Counted from the first letter of the stretch, positions 7,439 to 15,266 are shown. The stretch is 33,693 nucleotides of DNA from SSEF01 sp964604195 (GCA_964604195.1 CAZRXW010000011.1:1-33693); one strand, 5' to 3'. Translations and numbers: made by a program. Notes: generated by a model not told the origin, from the sequence alone.

Positions 7439-8857
7439 CTAACACTTCTCAACCCTGACGTTGAGTATCCCCTTGGTGTGCCGGTAGTCGACATCACGAA
7501 TGTTGAGACCCACCTGGACCTCGCCATTCACGCTTTGGCACTGCCCTTGGGCAATGCCCACTGGCTGACCAGCGACAATAGCGATGATCTCACCATAAGG
7601 ACGAGTATTGTCCGGACGGTGATCGCCCCGGTACACGTCAATTCGTGGATGGCTGGCCTGGATGACTGTTCCGTTCGACGTTTGTGCCGAGCGGAATGCT
7701 CCCAGGCAGTCCATCACGAATTCTTGAGAGGGAGTGTAACCCCCATAGAAGAACGTTTGTGTCCGTTCCCCTGTGCAGGTCACTCGGTACCGTCCATTCA
7801 GTCTTCCTAGTCTGATTAGACCCATCTGATTCGGGATGTAATTTCCTTGCCAGAGAGAGGTGGTTTGGGTAGCCGGGGCCGAAGCGGGGGCAGCTGCCGG
7901 AGCAGAGGCCGTCCGCGTTGGCGATGGAGCCGACGCAGCCGGTGCTGCAGCCGGTACATCTCTCTTGAACCACGGACTATTCCACCAGTCTTGTACCCCT
8001 TGAGGCAAGATTTCCTTGAGGGTCGTCTTGAGAGCTGGCATGCCTCGTTCTCTGATGGCAGCCGCTTGCTCACGCGTCCACCCACGAGTAGCTCGTTCCC
8101 AAGCGGCCCTGTCTTCAGGAGTGAGCTTTTCCACCTTCTGGTCGAAGGTGAGCCTGGGGTCCATCTTCTTCAATTTCCTGCCGATGCGATCAGCATCGTT
8201 CTGAAGCTCTTGTTCGTACGCGGCATTGATGTCTTGTTCGATGCGGTACGCAGAACTACCAGCAGTGATGTAGGGACGCACTTCTGGGAACCAACCGATG
8301 ATGGCACCGTAGGTCACAGTCAGGAACAGTGTGCTTGAGAAGACGTAGTACACCTGACGCCGAGCCTTCTCTGCCTCGAACTCGCTGACATAGCGATGCG
8401 AGGCCATGATCACCACAAAGGCACAGGCGATGATCGGGTAGGCGAGGAATGTGTTACCGCGCGTCTGAACGACACACAGGGCGAAGAGGGAGAACCACCG
8501 CCACTTGTAGGTGACGATGATGGCACCGTAGACCCTCTTGAGGGCCTTTGGAACGGTCTCCCAGAAGTCCTTCTTGGAGAAACCTTCCTCGCCGCCTAGC
8601 TGGCTGTAGACACTGCTCCCTGCGAGGAGAGCAGCCCACAGCTCGTACCGGGTGATGACGAAGTAATCCACCACGAGCATCACGATGAAGAGCAGCCAGA
8701 CATAGTCCATGCCGAACTGACGATTGATCGCAAGAGCGACCAGAGTGGGTCCAGCGAGGTAGACGAGTGCAGCAAGCTGCACTTTGAGCCAGAAACCTGG
8801 CCCTTGGGCTTGCCGCTTGATGGCAGACCAGCCCGAGAAGTCAGTGCTTTGTTCCAT
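7439..8857 (-). CDS. Polytopic membrane protein with C-terminal soluble domain, unknown function
   Basis: I start it at the ATG at 8857 because AGAGGA lies 5 bp upstream; the frame continues to 8962 without support. The 472-residue product (MEQSTDFSGW...) has about five TM helices in residues 25-200. A charged helical stretch (QDINAAYEQELQNDADRIGRK onward) follows, then WNSPWFKRDV, an Ala/Pro/Ser linker (AAAPAASAPSPTRTASAPAA) and a C-terminal domain that looks beta-rich with three cysteines. I recognise no family. It is GC-rich (about 63% in one sampled line) compared with its neighbours. It lies 20 bp after the upstream gene in the same orientation, so the two are co-transcribed. Both genes contain a W-N-S-P segment in a similar context, perhaps by chance. 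Confidence 0.75.
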   Translation of the reverse strand: MEQSTDFSGWSAIKRQAQGPGFWLKVQLAALVYLAGPTLVALAINRQFGMDYVWLLFIVMLVVDYFVITRYELWAALLAGSSVYSQLGGEEGFSKKDFWETVPKALKRVYGAIIVTYKWRWFSLFALCVVQTRGNTFLAYPIIACAFVVIMASHRYVSEFEAEKARRQVYYVFSSTLFLTVTYGAIIGWFPEVRPYITAGSSAYRIEQDINAAYEQELQNDADRIGRKLKKMDPRLTFDQKVEKLTPEDRAAWERATRGWTREQAAAIRERGMPALKTTLKEILPQGVQDWWNSPWFKRDVPAAAPAASAPSPTRTASAPAAAPASAPATQTTSLWQGNYIPNQMGLIRLGRLNGRYRVTCTGERTQTFFYGGYTPSQEFVMDCLGAFRSAQTSNGTVIQASHPRIDVYRGDHRPDNTRPYGEIIAIVAGQPVGIAQGQCQSVNGEVQVGLNIRDVDYRHTKGILNVRVEKC

Positions 8858-8877
8858 GGTTTTCCTCTGTTGGACTC

Positions 8878-9885
8878 TCAGTTGATGGGGAGTCCAGGGA
8901 TGATGATGAAGAGCAGCAGGAAGATGATGCCGGTAATGAACCAGCTCCAGCTTCTCAGCCACCCGCGCATTCCGGACTGCTTTCGCTGCCCTTGCTTTTG
9001 GTCGGCCGTGAGGCGTGCCGTTTCCAGGAGATACCTTTGCAGGTCCTCATGGTGACGGCGGACCCCCTTGGGGTCGGTAGCGTTGTCGGCTCTGGTGCGG
9101 AGGAGCTTGGCATGGGGCGAATTCCAGATGTCCTGGGCTTCGCGCCAGCTGAACTTCCAAGCGAACATGAGGAGATGGAGGAGCGTATCGCCCTCCGCTG
9201 CTTTGCGAGCAGTGAGGGCAGCAGCCTTGTCTCCGCTACTGGTCATGTCGTCTTGGAGGTTGGCTAGTCGCTGGGATGATTTGAGCATCTCGACGACATA
9301 GATCACCCCCTTGAGTTCGGGATCAGTCCCTGACGGGACAGCCGGAACCTTGGGTGACGACTGCGCCTGCATCGTGTACCAGACGAGCCCACTGATGAGC
9401 TGAGGGCCCATCAGATTCTCTTCTATGACCATCTCCTCCTTTTCGGGAGTGTCAGGCCTGGGCTTGCCACCACCCTCAGGTGCTGGATGTTTGGTCCAGC
9501 CAGTCACCTTGGTATGTTTCCTGGTGACGATCTGGGTGGCAAAGGCATCGAAGAGCTTCTTAACGGCCCCTTTGGGGAGGCGCGTCCAAATGCTCTGCAT
9601 GATCCAGAACTGATCCGGCGGGATCTCGTAGAAGATACCCGTCTTCTGGTCCTGGTTGGACATGGCCCTGAGCAGCGCGTGCAGCTCATGAGCTTCGTCC
9701 TTCATGGCCTTGTTGGCAGCAACATCCTTCGAAGAAGCCTCCTCTTGGGGAGCATCGCTGCTCGGCCTTGTAGAAGACTTCGCTCTGTTGCCCAGAAAGC
9801 TGGCAGCGATATTGACCACCTGCTCTCCGAATTCCTTGGCCGCAAACATCTTGAAGATGGTTTGCACGACCGGCGAGTTGAGCAT
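8878..9885 (-). CDS. Tail-anchored protein of unknown function
   Basis: Start chosen at the ATG at 9885 because AAGGAG lies 7 bp upstream; the longer frame to 9930 begins with TTG and has no SD. The 335-residue product is mostly helical and soluble, with a charged Ser/Ala/Glu-rich region at ~40-65. Its last ~20 residues form one TM helix (WFITGIIFLLLFIIIPGLPIN), suggesting a C-terminal anchor with the bulk in the cytoplasm. No catalytic motif or family is recognised. G+C is about 68% in one sampled line, far above flanking core genes. It is first in a two-gene unit with the polytopic membrane protein, behind a strong promoter and structured leader. A membrane complex of the two products is an inference. 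Confidence 0.75.
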   Translation of the reverse strand: MLNSPVVQTIFKMFAAKEFGEQVVNIAASFLGNRAKSSTRPSSDAPQEEASSKDVAANKAMKDEAHELHALLRAMSNQDQKTGIFYEIPPDQFWIMQSIWTRLPKGAVKKLFDAFATQIVTRKHTKVTGWTKHPAPEGGGKPRPDTPEKEEMVIEENLMGPQLISGLVWYTMQAQSSPKVPAVPSGTDPELKGVIYVVEMLKSSQRLANLQDDMTSSGDKAAALTARKAAEGDTLLHLLMFAWKFSWREAQDIWNSPHAKLLRTRADNATDPKGVRRHHEDLQRYLLETARLTADQKQGQRKQSGMRGWLRSWSWFITGIIFLLLFIIIPGLPIN

Positions 9886-9939
9886 GTTGTCACTCCTTGG
9901 CCTTGTGGCCGGTTGTAGGGTTGAGTTCAATTGTTAACA

Positions 9940-9988
9940 GTGTCTGTATAGTGAGTCGGGTTTTTACCCCCAAGTTGCATACAGACAC
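9940..9988 (-). promoter_or_regulatory. Structured 5' leader of the two-gene membrane module
   Basis: On the minus strand the leader can fold a 10-bp perfect stem, GTGTCTGTAT (9988-9979) with ATACAGACAC (9949-9940), enclosing a smaller GGGT/ACCC hairpin. A GTTGCA just upstream can pair with TGCAAC, which partly overlaps the stem and its loop, giving an alternative fold or pseudoknot. It lies 55 nt before the start codon. No known riboswitch class is recognised. Confidence 0.55.
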
Positions 9989-10009
9989 GGACTTATTCTG
10001 CAACACTGA

Positions 10010-10038
10010 ATGATAGCACAAAATACGTAAAAAGTCAA
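10010..10038 (-). promoter_or_regulatory. Promoter of the two-gene membrane module
   Basis: On the minus strand TTGACT (10038-10033) and TATCAT (10015-10010) are separated by 17 bp, and a TGC directly precedes the -10, making it an extended -10. This is one of the best promoter matches in the window. The predicted start near 10003 gives a leader of about 118 nt. Confidence 0.8.
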
Positions 10039-10140
10039 TACAAAAAGATGATAGTTTTGAGGCTTATTTGAGCTATCTTTTGGCTAAAAACAACCATGGG
10101 GTTATATTTGTAATATTTATTTTCCATTCCTCCATATCTC

Positions 10141-10162
10141 ATGTAACTTAAAACGCTATCGC
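10141..10162 (+). repeat. 22-bp direct repeat, left copy (ATGTAAC...CTATCGC)
   Basis: Identical to 10766-10787. This copy abuts the extended -10 TGTTATACT (10164-10172) of the regulator gene and could be its operator. Confidence 0.85.
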
Positions 10163-10163
10163 A

Positions 10164-10172
10164 TGTTATACT
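10164..10172 (+). promoter_or_regulatory. Extended -10 promoter of the Cas2-like/PaaX-like gene
   Basis: TGTTATACT (TG-n-TATACT) lies directly after the left 22-bp repeat. There is no clear -35. ATGTA at 10141-10145 and TACAT at 10172-10176 form short inverted arms around it. The ATG is 38 bp downstream, after a GAGGAG that is too far away for a normal SD. Confidence 0.65.
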
Positions 10173-10209
10173 ACATAGTCTAAAAATAGAGGAGTAAACG
10201 AAGAGAGTT

Positions 10210-10764
10210 ATGCGAGGATTAGGACCAAAACAGCAAAAAATATTGGTACTGTTGGCAACATTGGGAACGCTTTCGCTTACGAGATCATCGAGAACATATT
10301 TTTATGCGCTCAAGTTAGCAGCTCAAGCTTGGCGTGAAATTAACAACCAAAATATAGATAAAGTCATAGAAAGTTTATATGAGTCGAAGTTGGTTGAAAT
10401 CCGAGAGCTCTCAAATGGGATTACTGAGATGAAGTTGACGGAGAGAGGAAAGACCAAAGTCTTGGCTATGAACTACGCTGAATTAAAGCTCCCAAAAAAT
10501 ACTCATTGGGATAAAAAATGGCGGGTAGTCCTGTTTGATATCCCAGAGGATAAAAAACGATCACGAGATGTCTTACGGAGAAAATTAGTCGAGTTGGGTT
10601 TTCAGGAGCTCCAAAAAAGTGTCCTGGTGTATCCGTATCTCTGTCGGAGCGAGCTTGACTTCGTGATTGAATACTTGGGGCTTCGACGTTATGTCCGGGT
10701 GCTTGAGGCGGTAGATATTGATGTAGCGCCCCATCTTCGCAAACGTTTCCATCTCTCTTCATAA
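10210..10764 (+). CDS. PaaX-like winged-helix protein with Cas2-like domain
   Basis: A 184-residue protein. Residues ~1-95 look like a winged-helix DNA-binding domain (GPKQQKILVLLATLGTLSL, then IDKVIESLYESKLVEIREL and a beta wing). Residues ~98-175 have the ferredoxin-like Cas2 pattern: a first strand ending in FDIPEDKKRSRDVLRRKLVELGF, then LQKSVLVYPY, then RYVRVLEAVDID. This order is found in PaaX-type transcriptional repressors, whose middle domain is Cas2-like. Such solitary proteins are often annotated as Cas2 in CPR genomes. No cas1, effector or CRISPR array is present, so a regulator is more likely than an adaptation nuclease. A 22-bp repeat lies at its promoter and again just after its stop codon, which suggests autoregulation. 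Confidence 0.75.
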   Translation: MRGLGPKQQKILVLLATLGTLSLTRSSRTYFYALKLAAQAWREINNQNIDKVIESLYESKLVEIRELSNGITEMKLTERGKTKVLAMNYAELKLPKNTHWDKKWRVVLFDIPEDKKRSRDVLRRKLVELGFQELQKSVLVYPYLCRSELDFVIEYLGLRRYVRVLEAVDIDVAPHLRKRFHLSS

Positions 10765-10804
10765 CATGTAACTTAAAACGCTATCGCTATTTATGTTACA
10801 TGTT
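10763..10804. repeat. 10-bp perfect inverted repeat at the regulator 3' end
   Basis: AACATGTAAC (10763-10772) pairs with GTTACATGTT (10795-10804) across a 22-nt loop that holds most of the right direct repeat. It overlaps the TAA stop codon. No U-tract follows, so it resembles an operator or recombination site more than a terminator. Confidence 0.7.
10766..10787 (+). repeat. 22-bp direct repeat, right copy
   Basis: Exact copy of 10141-10162, beginning 2 bp after the regulator stop codon. Confidence 0.85.
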
Positions 10805-10866
10805 GTACTTGGAGTGTTTTCTTTGTGGGAAGTATGCTAAAGAGGTATAGGGTCGTATACAAGAGA

Positions 10867-10895
10867 TTGACAGGAGAAAGAGATGAGGGTATACT
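10867..10895 (+). promoter_or_regulatory. Promoter of the nusA operon
   Basis: A perfect TTGACA (10867-10872) and TATACT (10890-10895) have the ideal 17-bp spacing. The predicted start near 10902 gives a leader of about 88 nt. Confidence 0.85.
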
Positions 10896-10919
10896 CTGGG
10901 AGTAGTGATAGTTTGTTCT

Positions 10920-10946
10920 TGGTTCGCTTCGGCGAGCCATTTTTTA
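10920..10946 (+). terminator. Attenuator-like terminator in the nusA leader
   Basis: GGTTCGC (10921-10927) and GCGAGCC (10932-10938) form a 7-bp stem with a UUCG tetraloop, extended by an outer T-A pair (10920/10939), and a run of six T follows. It lies between the nusA promoter and the ATG, so it should stop part of the transcripts and leave a ~45-nt RNA. NusA stimulates pausing and intrinsic termination, so feedback on its own operon is a natural inference. Confidence 0.75.
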
Positions 10947-10989
10947 TCGAAATTTTGTAATTTTCTAAATATTTTAAATAACTATATCT

Positions 10990-12273
10990 ATGCCAAGAAC
11001 CAAAAAAGTGGCGACTCGAGATGACAGCGAAAGTCTTTCGGGACGCTTGGGGGAATTCGGAAGCGCTGTCATGCAGATTGCTGACGAGAAAGGGCTTCCC
11101 CGTGAGAAAGTAATCGAAATTGTTGAAGCAGCCTTGGCTGCGGCGTACAAGAAAGATTATGGTAAAAAGGGCCAAGTGATTATCTCTAAATTTGATGAGG
11201 TAGCCAAGACAGCTGATTTCTTTCTCGTGAAAGAGGTGGTGGATGATACCGTTCGTGATTTTACTGTTCCCGAACCGGTAGCTGAGGGCGAAGAGGGAGC
11301 TGAGATGACTCCAGCAGTAGAGGAGGCCGAGGAGGAAACTGATGAGGAAAAGCTTCCTCGCTATAATCCAGAACGTGATCTGACGGTAGAGGATGCGCAG
11401 CCGCTAAAGAAGGGGGCCAAGCTTGGAGATCTTATTGAAATTCCTCTCGAGAATCATCAGGAGTTTGGTCGAGTGGCCGCTCAGACAGCTAAACAAGTGA
11501 TCATCCAGCGTATTCGCGAAGCAGAGCGGGAGATCATGTTCCAAGAATACAAGGAAAAGGAAGGCGAGACCGTCAGCGGCCAAGTGCAGCGCATCGAGGG
11601 TCGCAATGTCTTTATCGACCTGGGGAAATCTATTGGTATCCTCTTTCCATCGGAGCAAATTCCTGGAGAAAATTACCGCACGGGTCAACACGTCAAAGTG
11701 TATCTCGCACGAGTAGAGTCTGATCCCAAGGGACCAGGGCTTCTTCTGTCGCGAGCTCATCCAGAGATGGTAAGACACCTCTTTTCCCTTGAAGTACCAG
11801 AGATTTTTGCTGGTACTGTGGAGATCAAGGCTATTGCTCGCGAAGCGGGGAGCCGCACCAAAATTGCGGTCGCTACGAGCGAGGAGGGAGTAGACCCGAT
11901 TGGTTCATGTGTCGGGCAAAAAGGGACACGTGTCCAGGCAGTGATCGATGAACTTGGTGGTGAGAAAATTGATATCATCGAGTGGAATGATAATGCCGAA
12001 AAATTTATCAGTGCAGCTCTCTCGCCAGCCAAGGTACTCGCCGTAACTCTTGATGAAGAAGAGAAGCAAGCCTTGGTCAAGGTGCCAAGCGATCAGCTAT
12101 CGCTCGCCATCGGGAAGCGTGGTCAAAATGTACGCTTGGCTGCCAAACTTACCGGCTGGCGCATCGATGTGACCAGTGATGCAGAATCAGCTCCGGCTGA
12201 AGAGGGAGAAAATGAAGAGGAAAAATCTCCTGAGTCTCCTGCTGAAGCAGTCACTCAGGCTGAGCAGGAATAA
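10990..12273 (+). CDS. nusA: Transcription termination/antitermination factor NusA
   Basis: A 427-residue RNA polymerase-binding factor that controls pausing, termination and antitermination. Domains in order: N-terminal RNAP-binding region (about 20-185) with KVIEIVEAALAAAYKKDYG, an S1 domain (~192-245, GETVSGQVQRIEGRNVFIDL), KH1 (~250-350, with the VGQKGTR loop) and KH2 (~360-395, with IGKRGQN). Oddities: an acidic insertion at about 96-122 (EPVAEGEEGAEMTPAVEEAE) inside the N-terminal region, and an acidic tail in place of the longer C-terminal repeats of proteobacterial NusA. No SD precedes the ATG. It is first in an apparent operon with ppa, tig and clpP (gaps 30, 30 and 16 bp). Confidence 0.95.
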   Translation: MPRTKKVATRDDSESLSGRLGEFGSAVMQIADEKGLPREKVIEIVEAALAAAYKKDYGKKGQVIISKFDEVAKTADFFLVKEVVDDTVRDFTVPEPVAEGEEGAEMTPAVEEAEEETDEEKLPRYNPERDLTVEDAQPLKKGAKLGDLIEIPLENHQEFGRVAAQTAKQVIIQRIREAEREIMFQEYKEKEGETVSGQVQRIEGRNVFIDLGKSIGILFPSEQIPGENYRTGQHVKVYLARVESDPKGPGLLLSRAHPEMVRHLFSLEVPEIFAGTVEIKAIAREAGSRTKIAVATSEEGVDPIGSCVGQKGTRVQAVIDELGGEKIDIIEWNDNAEKFISAALSPAKVLAVTLDEEEKQALVKVPSDQLSLAIGKRGQNVRLAAKLTGWRIDVTSDAESAPAEEGENEEEKSPESPAEAVTQAEQE

Positions 12274-12303
12274 TTATCCTTCTAATTATTTAAGATTGAT
12301 ACT

Positions 12304-12849
12304 ATGAACTTGTGGCATGATGTGACGCTGGGTGATGAAACACCAGAAGTAATCAATGTGATCATTGAAATTCCTAAAGGATCCCTCAATAAATACGAGA
12401 TCGACAAGGAGACTGGTCTTATCAAACTCGATCGAGCCAATTATTCATCAGCTCCTTATCCAGTAGATTATGGCTTTGCTCCACAAACGCTCTGGGATGA
12501 TGGTGACGCGCTTGATGTTATTGTCCTTTCCACTTTCCCACTCGCCCCTGGTATTCTCGTCAAAGCTCGTCCAGTCGCTATTATGGAGATGATTGATGGT
12601 GGCGATTCAGACTACAAGGTGATCGCTGTGCCTGTTGAGGACAAGCGTTGGGATGATGTGAAGGATTTGAAGGATATCAATAAGCACAACCTCAAAGAGT
12701 ACCAACATTTCTTTGAGACCTACAAAGCTCTCAAGGGGAAGAAGAATGAAGTGGTGGTTCATGGATACAAGGGTAAGAAAGATGCGGTGGCAGCTGTAAA
12801 GCGCTCCATCAAGCTGTATGAGAAGCAGTTCATGAAGAAAGAAGCATAA
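12304..12849 (+). CDS. ppa: Inorganic pyrophosphatase, family I
   Basis: A 181-residue soluble Mg-dependent pyrophosphatase that hydrolyses PPi to two phosphates and so drives biosynthetic reactions. Family landmarks: IIEIPKGSLNKYEID (Glu22, Lys25, Lys30), YPVDYGF (52-58) and the metal-binding DGDALD (Asp66, Asp68, Asp71), followed by DKRWDDVKDLKDI and HFFETYKALKGK. The usual DGDPxD motif has Ala instead of Pro at position 69, a mild deviation that keeps the aspartates. Length is normal for the bacterial hexameric type. It has no SD and lies 30 bp after nusA. Confidence 0.95.
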   Translation: MNLWHDVTLGDETPEVINVIIEIPKGSLNKYEIDKETGLIKLDRANYSSAPYPVDYGFAPQTLWDDGDALDVIVLSTFPLAPGILVKARPVAIMEMIDGGDSDYKVIAVPVEDKRWDDVKDLKDINKHNLKEYQHFFETYKALKGKKNEVVVHGYKGKKDAVAAVKRSIKLYEKQFMKKEA

Positions 12850-12879
12850 TTTATTTCTGGTTCAATAGTCTTATCTCGT

Positions 12880-14175
12880 ATGGAAGTCAATGTAAAAAAA
12901 CTCCCGGAATCACGATTGGAAATTACGGTAACTCTTCCCTGGGAAACCTGGGGGAAACACGAAGCACATGCAGCTGAGCATATGGCTGAGCATCTCAATA
13001 TGCCTGGGTTTCGCAAAGGGAAAGTCCCACATGCTATGCTCGAGGCTCGTTTTGGACGAGAAGCTATCCTGGTTGAAGCAGCTGAACACGCCGTGCACGA
13101 AGCCTATCCCAAAGCCTTGGTTGAAGCGAAAGCTGAGGCTATTGGCCGGCCAGAGATAAGTTTTGAGAAAGTAGCAGCTGAGACTCCACTCGTATTTACG
13201 ATTAAAACTGATGTTTTACCAGAGATTACTTTGGGCGATTGGAAAAAGAAGGTAAAGATGGTAAATGCCGCTGAAGCCAAGAAGGGAGTCGCGGTTGATG
13301 CGCAAGAGATTGATGCCGAAATAGATCGTTTGGCTAACATGCGAGCCACTTTTGTTTCAGTTGATCGGCCAGCCAAATCAGGGGATAGCGTCAAAGTAGA
13401 TTTTACCGTGAAGCAAGACGGAGTGGTGATTGAGGGTGGTCAAGCTACCGATCATGCCATCGTTCTTGGCTCAGATGCTTTTATTCCTGGTTTTGAGACA
13501 GCGGTTGAGGGTATGAAGGTGGGCGAAGAGAAAGAGTTTGAACTCTCTTTCCCAAAAGAGTATCATGCCAAACATTTGGCAAGTAAGCCAGCTCAGTTTA
13601 CCGTTAAACTCAAGACAGTGGAGGAAAAGAAACTTCCTGTTGTTGATGATGCCTTTGTGAAGAGTTTGGGGAAATTTGAAGATGTAGCTACTCTTCGGGC
13701 TAGTATCGAGTCAGGTATGCTTGAGGAGAAAAAACAGGCGCGAAAAGAGGAGTGGCGAACCGCTATCCTGGATGCTGTGGTAGAAACGGCTACCCTCGAC
13801 TATCCGCTGGTATTGGTGAGTGAGGAACTTGAAAGAATGGTCCGTCAATTTGAAGGACAAGTTTCTATGATGGGGTTTACCTGGCAAAATTACTTGAGCC
13901 AGATCAAGAAGACCGAAGAAGAATTGCGGGCCGAGTGGACTCCTCAGGCCAAGAAGCGTATTGCAGCTGAACTCGTGCTTCAAAAAATTTCGACTGAGCA
14001 AGATATCGAAGTGACAAGTGAAGCTATTGAAACAGAGATGAATAAGATCTTCCAGTACTACAAGAGTCAGCAGCAGATTGAGAAAAATATTGATATGAGT
14101 CGACTCTATACTTCTGTACGGGGACGACTAACCAATGAAAAGACGCTAGAGTATCTGGAGAAGCTTGGATTGTAA
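12880..14175 (+). CDS. tig: Trigger factor (ribosome-associated chaperone, prolyl isomerase)
   Basis: A 431-residue chaperone that meets nascent chains at the ribosome exit tunnel. The N-terminal domain carries the ribosome-docking signature GFRKGKVP (43-50). A central FKBP-type domain (~160-250) is seen from GDSVKVDFTVKQDGVVIEGG through FIPGFETAVEGMKVGEEKEF. The C-terminal helical region (~250-431) completes the usual architecture at the usual length. It lies directly upstream of clpP, a pairing conserved across many bacteria. There is no SD. Confidence 0.95.
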   Translation: MEVNVKKLPESRLEITVTLPWETWGKHEAHAAEHMAEHLNMPGFRKGKVPHAMLEARFGREAILVEAAEHAVHEAYPKALVEAKAEAIGRPEISFEKVAAETPLVFTIKTDVLPEITLGDWKKKVKMVNAAEAKKGVAVDAQEIDAEIDRLANMRATFVSVDRPAKSGDSVKVDFTVKQDGVVIEGGQATDHAIVLGSDAFIPGFETAVEGMKVGEEKEFELSFPKEYHAKHLASKPAQFTVKLKTVEEKKLPVVDDAFVKSLGKFEDVATLRASIESGMLEEKKQARKEEWRTAILDAVVETATLDYPLVLVSEELERMVRQFEGQVSMMGFTWQNYLSQIKKTEEELRAEWTPQAKKRIAAELVLQKISTEQDIEVTSEAIETEMNKIFQYYKSQQQIEKNIDMSRLYTSVRGRLTNEKTLEYLEKLGL

Positions 14176-14191
14176 TTCGTAAGAATTCTCT

Positions 14192-14788
14192 ATGAAAACT
14201 CCTCAGAACAATTATCTCGTCCCAATGGTTATCGAAAAGACTAATATGGGCGAGCGAGCGTATGACATCTACTCAAGGCTCCTCAAGGATCGTATCGTTT
14301 TCATTGGGTCGCCTATTGGTGATGAGGTAGCCAACACCGTCATCGCCCAACTGCTTTTTCTTGAGTCACAGGATCCTAAAGAGGATATAAAAATGTATAT
14401 CAATTCACCTGGTGGATCAGTTACTTCTGCTATGGCAATCTATGACACGATGCAGTATGTCAAACCTCATATTCAGACTATCTGTATTGGTCTAGCCGCC
14501 TCGGCTGCTTCAGTGCTTCTCTCGGCAGGTGCCAAGGGGAAACGTTTCGTGCTTCCAAACGCTGAGGTGATGATCCATCAAGTGCTTGGCGGGGTGGAGG
14601 GGCAGGCAACAGATATTGATATTCACGCGAGACATATACTCAAAGTGCGTGATCGATTAAATAAGATTTTGGCCAAGCATACTGGTCAAAAATTAACTAA
14701 GATCGAAAAGGATACTGATAGAGATTATTTTATGTCGGCAGAGGAAGCAAAGAGTTATGGTATCGTTGATAAAATACTTGGAGCTTAG
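14192..14788 (+). CDS. clpP: ATP-dependent Clp protease proteolytic subunit ClpP
   Basis: A 198-residue serine peptidase that forms the barrel of the Clp protease. The catalytic Ser lies in GLAASAASVLLSAGAKGKRF (Ser104 by alignment with the family), the catalytic His in MIHQ (His129), and the Asp in the DTDRDYFMSAEEAKSYGIVD region. The oxyanion-hole glycines are seen in YINSPGGSV. No propeptide of note. No Clp ATPase is encoded in the window. It is the last gene of the nusA-ppa-tig-clpP run, followed by a strong terminator 13 bp after the stop codon. It has no SD. Confidence 0.95.
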   Translation: MKTPQNNYLVPMVIEKTNMGERAYDIYSRLLKDRIVFIGSPIGDEVANTVIAQLLFLESQDPKEDIKMYINSPGGSVTSAMAIYDTMQYVKPHIQTICIGLAASAASVLLSAGAKGKRFVLPNAEVMIHQVLGGVEGQATDIDIHARHILKVRDRLNKILAKHTGQKLTKIEKDTDRDYFMSAEEAKSYGIVDKILGA

Positions 14789-14800
14789 CAGAAACCTTGT

Positions 14801-14828
14801 AAAAACACCCGCCGGAGCGGGTGTTTTT
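14801..14828. terminator. Bidirectional terminator after clpP
   Basis: AAAAACACCCGC (14801-14812) and GCGGGTGTTTTT (14817-14828) form a perfect 12-bp stem around a CGGA loop. It ends the nusA-clpP operon and, in reverse, the convergent DoxX-like gene. Confidence 0.9.
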
Positions 14829-14852
14829 ATTGAGGATTGCTTGAAAATATAA

Positions 14853-15266
14853 TTAAGCCTGGGGAGCATCATGCTCCTCGGCTACCAATCGTCCCATGAG
14901 GAGGAGTCCTCCAATAATAGCCAGGTTCTTAAGAATCTGGGTGTACTGCATCTGATCCTGCATAGGATCACCCGTAAAGCTGGTATGTCCCAGTATAGTA
15001 GCGAGGACAGTAAAGACTACAAGCATTTCTACTGCAAGTGCAGTTCGCCAGTTAACGAGGAGCATAACACCACCACCGAGCTTGAAGACAATAGCGAGAA
15101 CAGTGAGAAGAGTAGCGACACTAGTATTGGTGAGGCTCCCAATATAACCAACGGTCCCTTCAAAATTCATGAGCATACCTAGTCCGCCAACGACGAAGAG
15201 GAGAGCGAGAAACACTCTTGCTACTGTTGGCACCCAAGCTGCTCGCATACAGTCACGCATAAACAT
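14853..15266 (-). CDS. DoxX-like small integral membrane protein
   Basis: A 137-residue protein with four predicted TM helices: VARVFLALLFVVGGLGMLM, SVATLLTVLAIVFKLGGGVMLLV, TALAVEMLVVFTVLATILG and ILKNLAIIGGLLLMGRLV. The ARVFLALLFVVGGLGML opening, the GGxxLL segment in helix 2 and the late KNLAIIGGLLL are typical of DoxX-family membrane proteins. Their role is uncertain; some form oxidoreductase or sulfur-stress complexes. ATGs at 15266, 15260 and 15248 are all possible starts. An extended -10 lies 30 bp upstream of the first and no SD is seen. Convergent with clpP. Confidence 0.75.
   Translation of the reverse strand: MFMRDCMRAAWVPTVARVFLALLFVVGGLGMLMNFEGTVGYIGSLTNTSVATLLTVLAIVFKLGGGVMLLVNWRTALAVEMLVVFTVLATILGHTSFTGDPMQDQMQYTQILKNLAIIGGLLLMGRLVAEEHDAPQA

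Noticed and set aside
7847..8338. Plus-strand ORF of 163 aa opposite the polytopic membrane gene
   Set aside because: Arg/Ser-rich antisense shadow of a GC-rich gene. The minus-strand frame has SD, promoter, TM helices and terminator.
10210..10764. Cas2 as evidence of a CRISPR-Cas locus
   Set aside because: The Cas2-like domain follows a winged helix as in PaaX; there is no cas1, no effector and no repeat-spacer array. The two 22-bp repeats are 600 bp apart with a gene between them.
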